64,000 nucleotides of DNA from NCBI GenBank assembly GCA_928085145.1, contig OV725079.1, positions 49,869,308 through 49,933,307 of the forward strand, read 5' to 3'. Under the pieces are notes generated by a model, which was given only the letters and a program-made list of their open reading frames with translations, made no database searches and was not told the origin of the DNA. Source of the stretch: Nezara viridula (lineage: Eukaryota > Arthropoda > Insecta > Hemiptera > Pentatomidae). Of this stretch, positions 1 to 10,474 are shown piece by piece; the first letter of the stretch is position 1; every line of letters starts with the position of its first letter. The position numbers and the translations under genes were made by a program.

Positions 1-583
1 ATCGTGGCCAACCTACATATCTGTCTGTGCGAGAGATTTTGGCTCCAGGCAGGGGACGCATACCTCAGGATACTCACAATAACACCTTTATAAATGGTCA
101 TAGTTGCTGGGTACCTGAGGCCCCAAAATGCGCCCCAATACGACTGAGTCTTGGCGGCGGCCATCCTGAATTTCTTCTTCTCGCACCACTCTTCTACTAA
201 GTTGGCGCACCTTTCAGCTTCTTCTTTCAGTCGGGTTCTGCTGTTCGAGGCTACCACAACGGCCAGATCATCTACATAAGCCGTAGCGTGGAACCGCTCC
301 TCTTCCAGTACTCCCAACAACTCATTGAAGACTAAATTCCATAGGGAAGGACCTAGAACAGAACCCTGGGGACAACCTCTTTCCATGGAGTCTTCAACTT
401 CGAAGAAGTTACCCCGCATTCTTAAAGTTCGGTCCTGAAGATAGCTCCGTAATAGCTCGTACAAGTTGCTGCGAGCTTCATACTTCTGCAACTGCTGGAG
501 TACGCAAGGCCACCAAACACTATCGAAGGCGGAGGTGATATCAAACAGGAGGAGCATAACATACTTCTCCGCATTATAGCAAT
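1..583 (-). pseudogene. R1-type reverse transcriptase fragment (ORF2, C-terminal part)
   Basis: The minus strand is open through the whole stretch and reads as a reverse transcriptase. It shows motif A as LLLFDITSAFDSVWW, motif B as GCPQGSVLGPSLWN and the catalytic box as AYVDDLAVV, followed by a KTQ and then the SILRYASPAWSQNL segment typical of R1-like ORF2. Between KTQ and the YASPAW segment about one hundred residues expected in this family are absent, so there is a second internal deletion. The frame is joined upstream to a hairpin rather than to the endonuclease. The end is cut by the window edge. It encodes target-primed reverse transcription in intact relatives; this copy cannot be functional. 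Confidence 0.9.
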
Positions 584-665
584 TTATAGCAAGGAGCCAG
601 CTACTAGTCATAAACGATTCCTCCGCTATCCTTTATGACTAGTAGCTGGCTCCTTGCTATAAATT
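581..665. repeat. Perfect 34-bp inverted repeat with 17-nt spacer at the R1 deletion junction
   Basis: Positions 581-614 are the exact reverse complement of 632-665, separated by 615-631. The right arm is natural endonuclease coding sequence (residues GEFIARSQLLVIK); the left arm is an inverted copy of it placed just before the RT. The ORF2 frame runs through the spacer and stops inside the inverted copy at 604-606. The hairpin therefore marks a deletion with inverted duplication, not a terminator. Confidence 0.93.
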
Positions 666-1128
666 CACCAAGCTGGACGCCTCTTCTATTAGTTCGATAG
701 GACCCCCAGACCGTGTTCCAAGAGTTGGTATCTGAGCAGATGAACACGTTCCGAGTGCAAGCCGTGATCATCTCCACGGCGGTTATGTCCCTTTCTATGT
801 CATTTCCATCAGGCATGTATGATGAAACTAGCGTAAAGGAAATATTACGCCACTTGATATGACATGCGACACAATCCGCCGTGGTATACTGCCTCAGATC
901 CATCACATCGAGGTTAGGATTATTAATCACAATAGCAGCCCTGGGCCTCCTCTCTCTACTGCCCAAAGCTATAACTCTCGATGTGAGGCCAAACCCCGTT
1001 ACTAAGTTCCCACGGCAGGTCGGTTCTTGAACCGCCATAACATCGTAGCGCGGATAAAGAGCCCGGAGTTCGTCTGCCACTATATGCCGGCGCCCCATGT
1101 TGAGCTGGAGGATGGTAAGCTCACTCAT
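604..1128 (-). pseudogene. R1-type ORF2 N-terminus: APE-like endonuclease, truncated
   Basis: The 174-residue frame begins ATGAGTGA, overlapping the ORF1 stop by 8 bp, the usual arrangement for reinitiation in R1 elements. Endonuclease landmarks are present: LQLNMGRRH with N10, VQEP with E35, SSYMPDGND around 102-110 and CSDTNSWNTVWGS around 131-143 followed by NRRG. The C-terminal SDH motif of APE-type nucleases is lost in the deletion, and the last residues (DSGGIVYD) come from the hairpin spacer and inverted copy. In an intact element this domain nicks the target DNA for reverse transcription. Confidence 0.88.
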
Positions 1129-2539
1129 AAAAGGTCCTCTTCGCTACCTTTTTAGCCCACTTCAGGTGCACAGGGCACTCCCGACTTCCCGCCTTGTGCT
1201 TCTTTTGACTAGCAGGCGCATTTACCCGCTCGCAGTTGATGCACGATGGGCTAGCCAGTTCTTTTTTCTTAGGGCAATCTTTTATAACATGGCCAGTGGA
1301 AGCGCACCAAATGCAGACTACGGCATTTGATATGCAAGTGGCCTTAGTGTGACCATATCCCTGGCATTTACTGCATCGAGGAGCGTCGAGGTAGTCTTTG
1401 ATTGTAATATTCCACCATCCTCCATCTAAGCTTCCTATTTCCAACAGCAGGAATCGAACTGTAGGGTGCACTTCTATCACCCAATTCTTTGTTAAGCCAT
1501 TTCTTGCTATTGAGGAAAAAAGTGGCCGGATATCATCAAGGACCAGCGGAGTGGGGACCGACTTCTCGGATATTCTTTCCCATAAAAATCCCACCAACTC
1601 CGCTGAATCCCATGAGAGGGGGACGCCCTGAACCTCCAATCTAGGTTTCTTCCTCAAGGCAAGTTTGGCTTGAAGGCCGCTGTCTCTTAGCCCTTGCCAT
1701 CCAATCACCTTCGTGGCATCACTAATATTATCCATGCGGACCAACACGGAGCCAGTCTTGGTCGTACGGACAATGGAGGCCTTTACTCCAATTTCGCTTG
1801 GTGAAGGCAACCCATTGATTATATCTGCTGGTCTCTTGCCCGTTCCGCTTATAGTGATATAAGTCGATCTCTCAGTTTGGGTTGGATTTGTAGGCAAAGA
1901 TTTCACAATATCCGCAATGGTTATTGGTTTCTCTTGCCGTTGTTCTAGAGCTTTCGGTTCTATTGAGATCACTCTGTTTGACGAAGTAAGTGCTTTATTA
2001 GTAGCTTTAGTTTTTTTCCTCCTTCTCTTACTCTTGACGGTTTCAAATCTCTCTGTTACCTCCGGAGAATGATCCATATCTTGACTAGCAAGTTGGTGCT
2101 GTTCTCCAGAGGGTCCTGCCTTAGGCTGTAAATGTTGAGGTGCTGAACTTGAAAGAGCCTCCAAAACCTTTGGCATAGAAGTCTCAACGATAACTTTGGT
2201 TAACATTTCATGCACCTTTTCCGATGACAATGTTTCATTTATTGCTCTTTGGACAAGGGTAAGTACACTGTCATAACTATCTTCGTCTTCTGAGGTCTCA
2301 ATCATCTTAACAAGACATTGAATCTTGTTGCTAATATGGTCCCTAACACTACTTACGGGCTTGTTTTCATGTTTGACCATGTATAAACGGAGATTCTCCT
2401 GTATTCTCTTGGCTTCAAGAAATAGATTAGAGCCCTCTTCCAATTTCTTTTTAGCAACAGGGGAACCCTTCCTGGCCCTCTTTATCGTACGTTTTCGTTC
2501 TTTACGAGGTTCCACTCCAACTATATTTTCATTCAACAT
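1121..2539 (-). CDS. R1-type ORF1, gag-like protein with three zinc knuckles
   Basis: An uninterrupted 472-residue frame. The N-terminus is strongly basic (residues about 11-33). The middle (about 35-230) is rich in K, E, S and T and low in complexity. The C-terminal third holds the conserved part: two CX2CX4HX4C knuckles at residues 389-402 and 409-422 and a third, longer C/C/H/C knuckle at 433-455. This is the layout of R1 and Jockey ORF1 proteins, which bind the element RNA and form ribonucleoprotein particles. The intact frame contrasts with the broken ORF2. The ATG at 2537-2539 is the first in frame. As part of a dead element it is probably not selected, but it could still be translated. 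Confidence 0.88.
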   Translation of the reverse strand: MLNENIVGVEPRKERKRTIKRARKGSPVAKKKLEEGSNLFLEAKRIQENLRLYMVKHENKPVSSVRDHISNKIQCLVKMIETSEDEDSYDSVLTLVQRAINETLSSEKVHEMLTKVIVETSMPKVLEALSSSAPQHLQPKAGPSGEQHQLASQDMDHSPEVTERFETVKSKRRRKKTKATNKALTSSNRVISIEPKALEQRQEKPITIADIVKSLPTNPTQTERSTYITISGTGKRPADIINGLPSPSEIGVKASIVRTTKTGSVLVRMDNISDATKVIGWQGLRDSGLQAKLALRKKPRLEVQGVPLSWDSAELVGFLWERISEKSVPTPLVLDDIRPLFSSIARNGLTKNWVIEVHPTVRFLLLEIGSLDGGWWNITIKDYLDAPRCSKCQGYGHTKATCISNAVVCIWCASTGHVIKDCPKKKELASPSCINCERVNAPASQKKHKAGSRECPVHLKWAKKVAKRTFYE

Positions 2540-3097
2540 AGTAAATTAAAAGTGGTTAAACCTTTAAATAAAAGAAAACTTACTTGTCTTTCCTAAAGAG
2601 TCTTTGGGCTTCCTAGGGAAGCTTAAGGTAGTTTTAGCTACCAAGGGGTCGAATATTTTTCCTTAACGCACTTTAAAACTATTTTCTGGAAAAATGTTAA
2701 GTAGTAAATACAAAAGGTTATAGTGAAATAAACTTGATGAGTCTTACACTGACACTTACCTTAAGGTACGACAATGTCTAACCCAATATTTCACTACTGA
2801 AGAACTTTACAAAACGTACTACAGAAATAACACTTAAAAAGAAACACTTAACCTAACAGTCCAAAACTATATACACCAATAAAACGAAATTAACAGGAAC
2901 AGTAACGACAAAATAACATAATTAATGAACAAGCTAACAGAAACTTATTATGAAACAGAACAATTAACACAAAAAACACTATAAATAATTAGAAAATACG
3001 TAATCAAAATCTATAGGCAATTACACTATAGACCTCGCATAACCTTAACGCCAATGTTCTAAAAGGCCATATTATTATTCCATCTAATTGATCTCCT
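2540..3097. other. R1 5' leader and A+T-rich flank
   Basis: The first part probably contains the 5' UTR of the minus-strand R1 element; its exact start cannot be seen. The rest is simple A+T-rich sequence with no frame or repeat that I can assign. Confidence 0.4.
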
Positions 3098-3392
3098 CAT
3101 AGGCGGATCTACGGGGGAGGCATTTAATCTATCTACGGGGGGCTGAAGCCTCTCCCTCCCCCAAAAAATGGTAAAATATAACCATGTTTTATGGAAAACA
3201 ATAATCTCTTAAAATATTATTGTTCGTGTAATTACATTTAAAAGGAATTTAGGAATCACTTAAACACCATTTTATATAGGTAGTTAGTTTCTTTCTTTTT
3301 TTCTAAGTAATTATCGTAAATTTTAATAAAAAAAAAAAAAGCTTTCGGGCTGAAGCCTCTCCCCCAAAATTAAATTCTGGATCCGGTAATCC
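3098..3392 (+). mobile_element. hAT-like MITE family 1, copy 1
   Basis: It shares the family plan seen in four better-bounded copies. One end carries GGCGGATCTACGGGGG and the other TTCTGGATCCGG, each preceded by a 'gggctgaagcc' block and a C-rich run, with a shared central segment (TATTGTTCGTGTAATTACATT). There is no coding capacity. This copy lacks a clean target duplication, and both ends are approximate. Confidence 0.72.
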
Positions 3393-5246
3393 ATTTCATA
3401 AACCAAGCGTTTGCGTACATACCTTCACTTTGAACAACATTTAATATGAACGTTAATGTTTATATTTACTTAATAAAGTAGTTATAACAAATAATTAGAT
3501 TTTATTTGTTTCATATAACTTAAATAATCCATAACAACGAAAATCTTTAAGTGTGAATATCTCCTAAACAAAGCGTTTGTGGACATAATTGCAGGGGAAA
3601 TTTTTTTCTCGTTTTGAGGTCCTTAGTTCATTTCTATATTTTGGCACTTAGCCCTGAAACACCCTGTATATTACACATTCATCATGGATATCAATAACTA
3701 AATTATTATCAACTTCCTTTAATCGCCTGTTTTTTATTCAGATATTTTTTTTTTAATTCAGACAGAATAGATCATACATATGTAAGATGACAAATACCTG
3801 CTTTTGATGTAAAGTTTCCCCTTACCTGATTATTTCTATTATTTTTAAATTATTATAGATTATTTAATTGTTTAAATTTATGTTGTATTGATAACCGAGT
3901 GGCGATTGGTTATTTGAATTATCTTCAATTTCTACCCTTGATATTCGGTAAGTTGTGGTATACAGACACAGACACAAATACATACTTAAATATAGTTATA
4001 TACATATGTAATATATATTTTTCTTTCTTTTTTGAATGTGTACAGCTTACTTATTTACTGAAAACGATTACATCAAGTAGTTGGATTTTCTATTATTGAT
4101 TTATCAATTATTTCACATTTACCCTTCAAATCCAATTTAGATGGAGGCGGTCACTAAGTCCTTAAAACAACTTATCGATCTGGTTGATCTACTCATTTCA
4201 GAACCCCACTGTTTTTTCTTCTTCTTTTTTTTTAAATTGCTGACCCCTCCGATCCTCCCCTCCACCAACACGTGCCAATTCCGAATATTTACTTTGCCAG
4301 TTACTAATTTTCTCCGAAGAGTTCCATATTAAATCTTGTTAGACAGAAATAGTACAAAGTCGAAATCTCGCTCATTATTATATTTTCTATGTACAAATCA
4401 AACCAAGTTGTTAACTGTTGAAAATTCCATATTTCCAGCTCTGTGTATTATGCTATATATAATATTTCAATTTAAAAAATAAAGTTATTAGTCTTATTTT
4501 AATCAATAAAAGATATTTGTTGCAGACAATGTTTTCTATTACAACAATTTATAGATATTGTTTACATGTTTAATCATTCAATAAATATATTTAATTTTTC
4601 CTTTCTGATTTTCTAAACTGAAAAATTCTATTACATTGTGATAGGAGGTCAAGTATTAGAAAATACAATGGATTTTAATGTTTAACTATCGCGATTTATT
4701 TTCAACTCGATATGTAAGGTCTAAAGTTTGAAAATGTGATAAATAGAATGATAATTTAATTTTAAACGTCCAAGAAAACCGAATAATCGCAATATATAGA
4801 TATGATATCACACTATCGTAAAATTGATATCATTTTCAAAAAATATGCCACGGATAACATAGCAATGAATCCTTTTATTTAATATGTAAGAAAATTTTCA
4901 TTAAATCGATACACGATTTATTTAATCTGCATTCTTAAAATCATTTTTAGAAAACTAGTCCTATTGGGATATAATACATCTTCGAAAGTGTAATCTAAAA
5001 TTTATTAGTATTTTAATAAAAAATGCTTTCAATAACATTAATTCTTCTCTTCAGAGAGTTTTAATCATTTTAATTTTATTTTATTTTACAATATTAACGA
5101 ATAAAGAATAATTAAAAAAATGAATCAGTAATTTGCTTTTACTTAATAATATTATTCGTCGACTAAGCTTCATTGGCATCAAAACTCAATTTTAATAAAG
5201 TGCGAAATGTTCAATAGAAATCCGAGATTTAAGGAAATTATAGAGA
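3393..5246. other. A+T-rich intergenic DNA
   Basis: No credible gene. The short reading frames at 3899-4099 and 4141-4332 are low complexity. A short GAAACACCCTGTATA motif near 3656 resembles a sequence common at arthropod repeat ends. The phrase AAGCGTTTG recurs near 3408 and 3580. Otherwise nothing is seen. Confidence 0.4.
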
Positions 5247-5645
5247 TTTTTTTATTTTATTTATTTAGATATATAATATTTTGTCTCGTGGATAATAATT
5301 ATAGTGATAAATGAACACATTCACACCTTATTTACAGAAAATACAAAATTAACAAAAGCAAAATAATAACTAAATAATAATAAAAAAGAACTATGTACAA
5401 AAAAAATAAATAAAATAAATATAAGTATAATTAAAAACATAAAAATATAGTCATATATACAATATATACAATCAGGCAGGGAACCCAAATCCAGGCTTCT
5501 CCCTCCAAGTATAGAAGGAAAAACAGGAATCTAAGAGATCCCTGCGCTACTCTCTCAACCGCGTCACTGGTGCTAAAGCCAGTGGAGTTTGAGCGAGAGC
5601 GCTTTAGCCACATAAACTCATGTGGATTATAGAGATAAAAAAGTT
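5247..5645 (-). mobile_element. LINE 3' end, family A copy 1
   Basis: The plus strand begins with a T run, so the element lies on the minus strand and ends in poly(A). Its 3' UTR is shared with the copies at 6729, 35164 and 41220. The upstream part (5431-5688, minus) keeps a reading frame with the block GFSTSDAVERVAQGS, which recurs in the 41.5-kb copy (GFSTSDAVEGVAQGS), so this part is probably degraded coding sequence. It reads as the 5'-truncated tail of a non-LTR retrotransposon; the clade is not identified. Confidence 0.7.
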
Positions 5646-6728
5646 CAGATATACTTGTAAAATATAAATTTGATAAATTATTGTTCAATATTTCCGTTCC
5701 TGTCTGGTACTACTCTATGCCGATGATCATCTTAAAAATATTTTTTTAATTGTTGGTTAAATGTTTTTTCACAACTTTTTTTTTTTTATACAATCTGTGT
5801 ACAAATATTTACTAACTTTTTTTTTTTTTTTATACAAACCTTGTCAGACAGTCATTTTTTTTTACACCTGCAAAGTGTTGGTTAGCACGTGACCATATAA
5901 GTAAAATGAATGTTAGTAGATAATATTTATATCTTTAGTCATAAGTAATGCGAAACCCTGGTATAGTCGCACAGATCATCCCTAGGCACGGCTCGACACG
6001 AGGTAACGAGATAGCTGGCTGGCTTTATGTTATCTATCCGCGATCGTATTAGTTGTAAGGGCAAGGAGTTAGATTGAAGATAACCCCTAGGTCGCCTCAT
6101 TACCTTAGCTGGCCCAGGATATTCTCTATAAATGGACAAACCCTTCCTTATGGTTGTCCCATTAAACCATATGGTCAGTATATCGTCCGCCCTGTCGCGG
6201 GTTCAATGCTATCTCTAATCAAATTATAACCAGGCTCAGGTGAAATCGTAAAATTGTCCCAAGTAATTGCTTTATTATTTCCAGGCTGGCTTGTCGCATA
6301 GTTAAAGGTGCACTACAAGCGACATCGAAACGGATGTAATAGGGCCCGATAAGGTTCTGGAATCTACAGCAATCGATGTAACTAGCGATTAATCGTGAAT
6401 GGAAGTAAAGTACGGGGCTCAGTTGTGGAGCGTTACGTATAATTGTCATGTATTTCCATTCCGTGTCACCTGTGTTCCGATAATTGTTAAAATTGTCCAA
6501 TTATATTGAACCAAGGCTCATGTAATTTTTACGTATTTCTTACTGCTCGAGTATAAGTGGCATGGAATGCTATCGCGTTTCTCCATCTAGCAATAACTAT
6601 CAGAGTCCGTTGTGCTGTTGAAGTAACTTCAAGACCATTTATGGTAGTTAATCTTTAAATACGAAAGGTGTAACATACATTAATGGTCATAGAAATCCGA
6701 GTAAGATTTCGGTTGTTCTTTCATATAA
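5646..6728. other. Intergenic DNA with a possible degenerate tRNA-Asp-like relic
   Basis: Contains T runs and a moderately GC-richer stretch (about 5940-6500) without a convincing gene. Around 6168-6215 the sequence resembles a collapsed tRNA-Asp: TATGGTCAGTAT, then CCGCCCTGTCGC, then GGGTTCAATGC. The arms do not pair properly and the variable region is missing, so it is at most a relic or a chance match. Confidence 0.25.
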
Positions 6729-6955
6729 TTTTTTTTTATTCGGTTATTTAGAAATATAATAATCTGCCACGTGGGCAATAATTATAATGATATATGAACA
6801 CATTCACACCGTATATAAAGAAAATATAAAATAAACAAAAGTAAACTAATAGCTGAATAATAATCACAAACTATGTACAATAAAATATAAAATAATCTAA
6901 ATATAAGTAAATAAAAAACATAAAAACACAGCCATACCTATATAGGTCATATAAT
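6729..6955 (-). mobile_element. LINE 3' end, family A copy 2
   Basis: Begins with a T run and follows the family A 3' UTR: the CACGTGGGCAATAATTATAA region, the TGAACACATTCACACC block, then A+T-rich tail sequence up to about 6955. It is more strongly 5'-truncated than copy 1 and carries no coding part. Confidence 0.7.
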
Positions 6956-7484
6956 TTAAGTAACTTTTTACATCACTTTTGCATTTTATATAAAATATAG
7001 AATTTATGACAAATGGCTTAACTGTCATTATCATTTAAAAGAATTTTATTCCAATATTTTATTTGCTTCGAAAGAAACTGAATATGTTTCAAGAAAGCAA
7101 TTTCATTTATAACTATAGCAGATTATATCTTGAGACTTGAGAGCATTGTGAGCTTCATCTGATTTTGGAAAATGTTTATGATTGCAGACCAGTTGAGTAA
7201 ACAACAATAAATATTGCGTTGAACTTATGTTAAATATATATACATCAGTAATTTTTAAAAAGTTGAGAAAAAGTCAATTTTCGCAACATCCTTTCAATTT
7301 AAACCAATTCTAATAATTTGTATTCAAGATTTAACTTGAAAATTCTTATATACAATCTTCAGAAACAGTTTAGATTGAGCTTATTAACAAAAATGGAGTA
7401 TTTCTTCACTTTCTGAAAATGACAGACGTCCTTTGACATCTTTGATATGAGACCACTCATGCATATCACAATGATAATTTTTAT
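6956..7484. other. A+T-rich intergenic DNA
   Basis: No gene, repeat or structured element recognised. Confidence 0.4.
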
Positions 7485-8141
7485 TAATGAAGAGAAGGAT
7501 AGTTGGGGTGATCAGTCAAAATAAAAATGGCAAAAATAAATAATAATATTAATTTTAACATTTTCCGACGTTTCGACCCGAGGTTCAGGCCTTCATTAGG
7601 GCTGAGAAAAGATAACAATTGGTATGAGAAACATATATACAATGTAGGTAAAAAAAAAAAACTTAAAGTAAAATGAAGCAGATAAGTGAACAATAAAGTA
7701 GATATAATCATGATAATAACAAGAACTATGACATAAATAATAATAACGGTTACAAACTGTGGACTAATGAAGTAAACATAATCAAAATAAGTACTAAAAT
7801 GGTAATCTTAGAATAAAATGCAAAACAGAGCAACGGAGTACTTATGTTATCTTATTTTGATCACAGTTTGTAACTATATTTCGTAGTTCTTGTTATTATC
7901 ATGATTATATCTACTTTATTTTACTTTAATGTTCACTTATCTGCTTCATTTTACTTTAAGTTTTTTTTTTTACCTACATTGTTTATGTTTCTCATACCAA
8001 TTGTTATCTGGTTCTTTTTTCAGCTCTGATGAACTCCTGAACTTCGGGTCGAAAATTAGGAAAATGTTAAAATAAATATTATTATTTATTTTAGCCATTT
8101 TTATTTTGACTGATCGCCCCAAATATCCTTCTCTTCATTAT
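7485..8141. mobile_element. Inverted-repeat element 1 with outward hammerhead-like motifs
   Basis: Left arm about 7485-7761 and right arm about 7861-8141 are near-complete reverse complements; the short loop also pairs in part. Each arm contains a hammerhead-ribozyme-like core facing outward. On the plus strand CTGATGA is at 8026-8032 and GAAA at 8051-8054; on the minus strand CTAATGA is at 7593-7599 and GAAAC at 7570-7574. Penelope-like elements are known to carry hammerhead motifs in their terminal repeats, which can be inverted. That this is a Penelope-derived structure is inference; no RT or GIY-YIG coding sequence is present. Confidence 0.7.
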
Positions 8142-8869
8142 TCACTACAGTCAACCATCAACCCACAATTATGATAATTTTTATTATGATTGGAGTTTTA
8201 ATTTTTTTTTTATATACATTTATAATATGAATGTATAATTAGAGCACAAATACTTATTGCTCTTGCTTTTGGAAGACTGTATTATTGTGATCATTGCTGA
8301 ATGAAAAGAATTTGAAAGGGGGAAAAAAAAAAAAAACAATATGCCATGACATCATAAGAATTAGAGGACAAATAGAGATTTGATGGGAAAAAAATTATGT
8401 TGCGTTTAAAAAATTGCATCTTGACCTTTCTTCATTTTCTGTAACAAAAATTAACAGAATTCTTAATTTGAAGTATTTTCTTTATTATTTTTATTTATAC
8501 ATTTCAAAGATACTTTGCCTTCTTCCTCAGCATATAATATGCCCTAGTATTGGCTCAATCTTGGAATAAGCTCAGTTAATACAATGGTCAAAGTTATAGA
8601 TTGAAAAAAAAAAAGTTGAATGATGTATCTAAGCGTTCATCACTGCAAACAAATAAAACTGAATTAATAGTTCTTACGATGTGAAGTGTGTTTCATATTC
8701 CAGTGATTTCTCGAATCGAGAATAGAAGGTACCCCTGCATTGAGACGAACAATGTGATCAGTAAATTAATTAGATAGAAATAATTTGTAGTTGGATCTCT
8801 TATATGGGTTTTGCGCATGCTAGAGGTTTAAAATATGTTGAGTATAATCTGTATAATCCGAACATTTTC
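8142..8869. other. A+T-rich intergenic DNA
   Basis: No gene or repeat recognised. Confidence 0.4.
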
Positions 8870-9160
8870 TGCCAGAAACAGCCAGTGACAAAAGTGAAAG
8901 ATTGCCGTCGCGCTGTTACCTTTCACCGACATGTCACCTCCCTCGACCTTTATCCTGCTCGTTAACATGTAGGTGAACATTAGCATAGAGCAAAACATGT
9001 GCTGCCACCGATCCCTGGGACAGGCCAGCCGCCGAGCTGTTAGCTTAGCCCCGCAGAGAGAGAACAAAGGCCTGCTTTCGCAACCCCCTCCGGGTTGCAC
9101 TTATTTATTGGGAGCCTGCCCGTAATGGGTTCGGGCTTTCCCCTCCGAGGCTAATGCAGT
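8870..9160. other. GC-richer island 1
   Basis: A block clearly richer in G+C than its surroundings, with no match to the window's repeat families. A minus-strand frame of 90 codons covers it (8828-9100) but shows no domain and is probably accidental. A conserved noncoding element or an unrecognised exon are both possible. Confidence 0.35.
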
Positions 9161-10051
9161 GCTCCATTTGTATCAATTTCCCATATTAGCTGGAAAATTT
9201 GTTGTAAGAGGAAAATACAACGATGGGGGCTCGTTGCACCATGTCCTTTTTATGTTGCAATCATTAAAAACACCCCCGGATCCAATACCATTCTGTTGCA
9301 ATTCATGGTACCTTACACGATTTTACGAAAAGTATAGCATGTTTCACTTTTTGGTTGTTTTTTATGCTGAATTATCTCCACAATTGTTTTTTCCAATGTT
9401 TAATACTTAAAATCGTTAGGACACTTAAGCAAATTAAACCTACCATTCGCCACCTTTAAACAAACCGGAGGAAGATGAAAACCCTTATAGAAAAAAAGCA
9501 AAACCAATTTATATTAACGGCTTAACCAACTCTGTCGTTGCTTAAGACCAGGGACAGTTTTTTTTAGAAATATGAAACTGTTATTCACTATCTTGAATAA
9601 GTAAATAGTTAAATTAAATAGAACCTTTGAAGTGCCGGACATCGAATGAACTTTTAGTACGTGAATGAGACTACTGACTAAGAGAAACTTAGAGCTGTAG
9701 AAGTTAGACTCTTTAGGACTTTAGAATTGCTCAAGTTTACTTCACTCTTAGTTTGATGCAAAACTCGTGAGATTAGGGAACTTATTATCTATGTGTTCTT
9801 CTCCAGGTTCAGGAGATTTAATAGTTTTTTTTCAATATCCGTATAAACAGACAACACAATCTGAGGTCGAGTAAAACAACACTCAAAATTGTCTCTTTTT
9901 TGGCTTATGAAAGCACACCATAATTATTTAAATGTAATTATTGAAACATTTATAATTGCTTGTAGCAAAAGAAAAGATCAATATTCAACTATGTTTTTCG
10001 GGTAATGCTAATATTGCTGAATGTCATCATTACTTTAAGAAAAACAGATAA
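9161..10051. other. A+T-rich intergenic DNA
   Basis: No gene or repeat recognised; the 83-codon frame at 9159-9410 shows nothing recognisable. Confidence 0.4.
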
Positions 10052-10280
10052 CCAGCAAGTAGAGGTCGTGATGGCCGAACATGTCAAATCTTAAACTTAA
10101 GCGTTCTCGAGTCTAGTGAAGCAGGTTCAAATCCGGCCTGGGCAGATTGAAATTTATTCGGTGACAGACCCAAAGAATGAATCTCGACCTTCTCACTCTG
10201 GTTAGAATAGATCTGAATCCACCACTAGAACAAAACCTCCTTATTCCATAGAATAAGGGTATTGATGGTGAACAAAAAAA
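10052..10280 (+). mobile_element. tRNA-Leu-like SINE unit, outer copy
   Basis: The head reads GTCGTGATGGCCGAACATG, a box A region of the Leu/Ser type, then ACTTAAG where tRNA-Leu(UAA) has its anticodon loop, then a consensus box B GGTTCAAATCC. A non-tRNA body and an A-rich tail (AACAAAAAAAAA) follow. This copy sits just outside the left inverted-repeat arm. It begins with CCAGCAAGTAGAGG, which is the array unit with its 42-bp linker removed between two GCAAGTA repeats. Confidence 0.85.
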
Positions 10281-10474
10281 AATGTGGTATTTATTCAATA
10301 TAGGATGGTGGTACACATATACTTACCCATCATTCCAACACTTTATACATAAAGGTTGTTGGTATAATGCAAATATTCAAAAGATGGTGTGACATTTACA
10401 ATTCTAACATCGAATTATTGTAGTTTTAAATCAGGATATGCTATTAAAAATGTATAAAAATAACAGAAGTATTT
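10281..10474 (+). repeat. Left arm of a ~200-bp inverted repeat
   Basis: This segment is the reverse complement of 11724-11925 with a few mismatches and small gaps. The outer ends read AATGTGGTAT; the inner ends read TAACAGAAGTATTT. It abuts the first unit of the SINE tandem array. No target duplication is visible outside the arms. Confidence 0.88.

Larger units (their letters stand above)
1..2600 (-). mobile_element. R1-clade non-LTR retrotransposon, internally deleted, 3' end beyond the window
   Basis: On the minus strand, in order, lie a gag-like ORF1 with CCHC knuckles, an ORF2 that overlaps it by 8 bp and starts with an APE-type endonuclease, and an R1-type reverse transcriptase that runs off the left edge. 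The order, the zinc knuckles and the endonuclease and RT motifs fit the R1/TRAS/SART group. The copy is dead: most of the endonuclease-RT linker is missing at about 581-665, and the RT lacks its thumb segment. No 28S rDNA flank is visible, so it is not an rDNA-inserted R1 as far as this window shows. The 5' end is placed only approximately. Confidence 0.85.

Noticed and set aside
581..665. Hairpin as a transcription terminator
   Set aside because: This is eukaryotic DNA and the hairpin arms are duplicated coding sequence at a deletion junction.
1097..2549. Plus-strand frames at 1097-1330, 1398-1631 and 2325-2549
   Set aside because: Antisense shadows of the R1 ORF1 and its knuckles.
6168..6215. 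Possible tRNA-Asp gene
   Set aside because: Arms do not pair and the variable region is missing; listed only as a doubtful relic.
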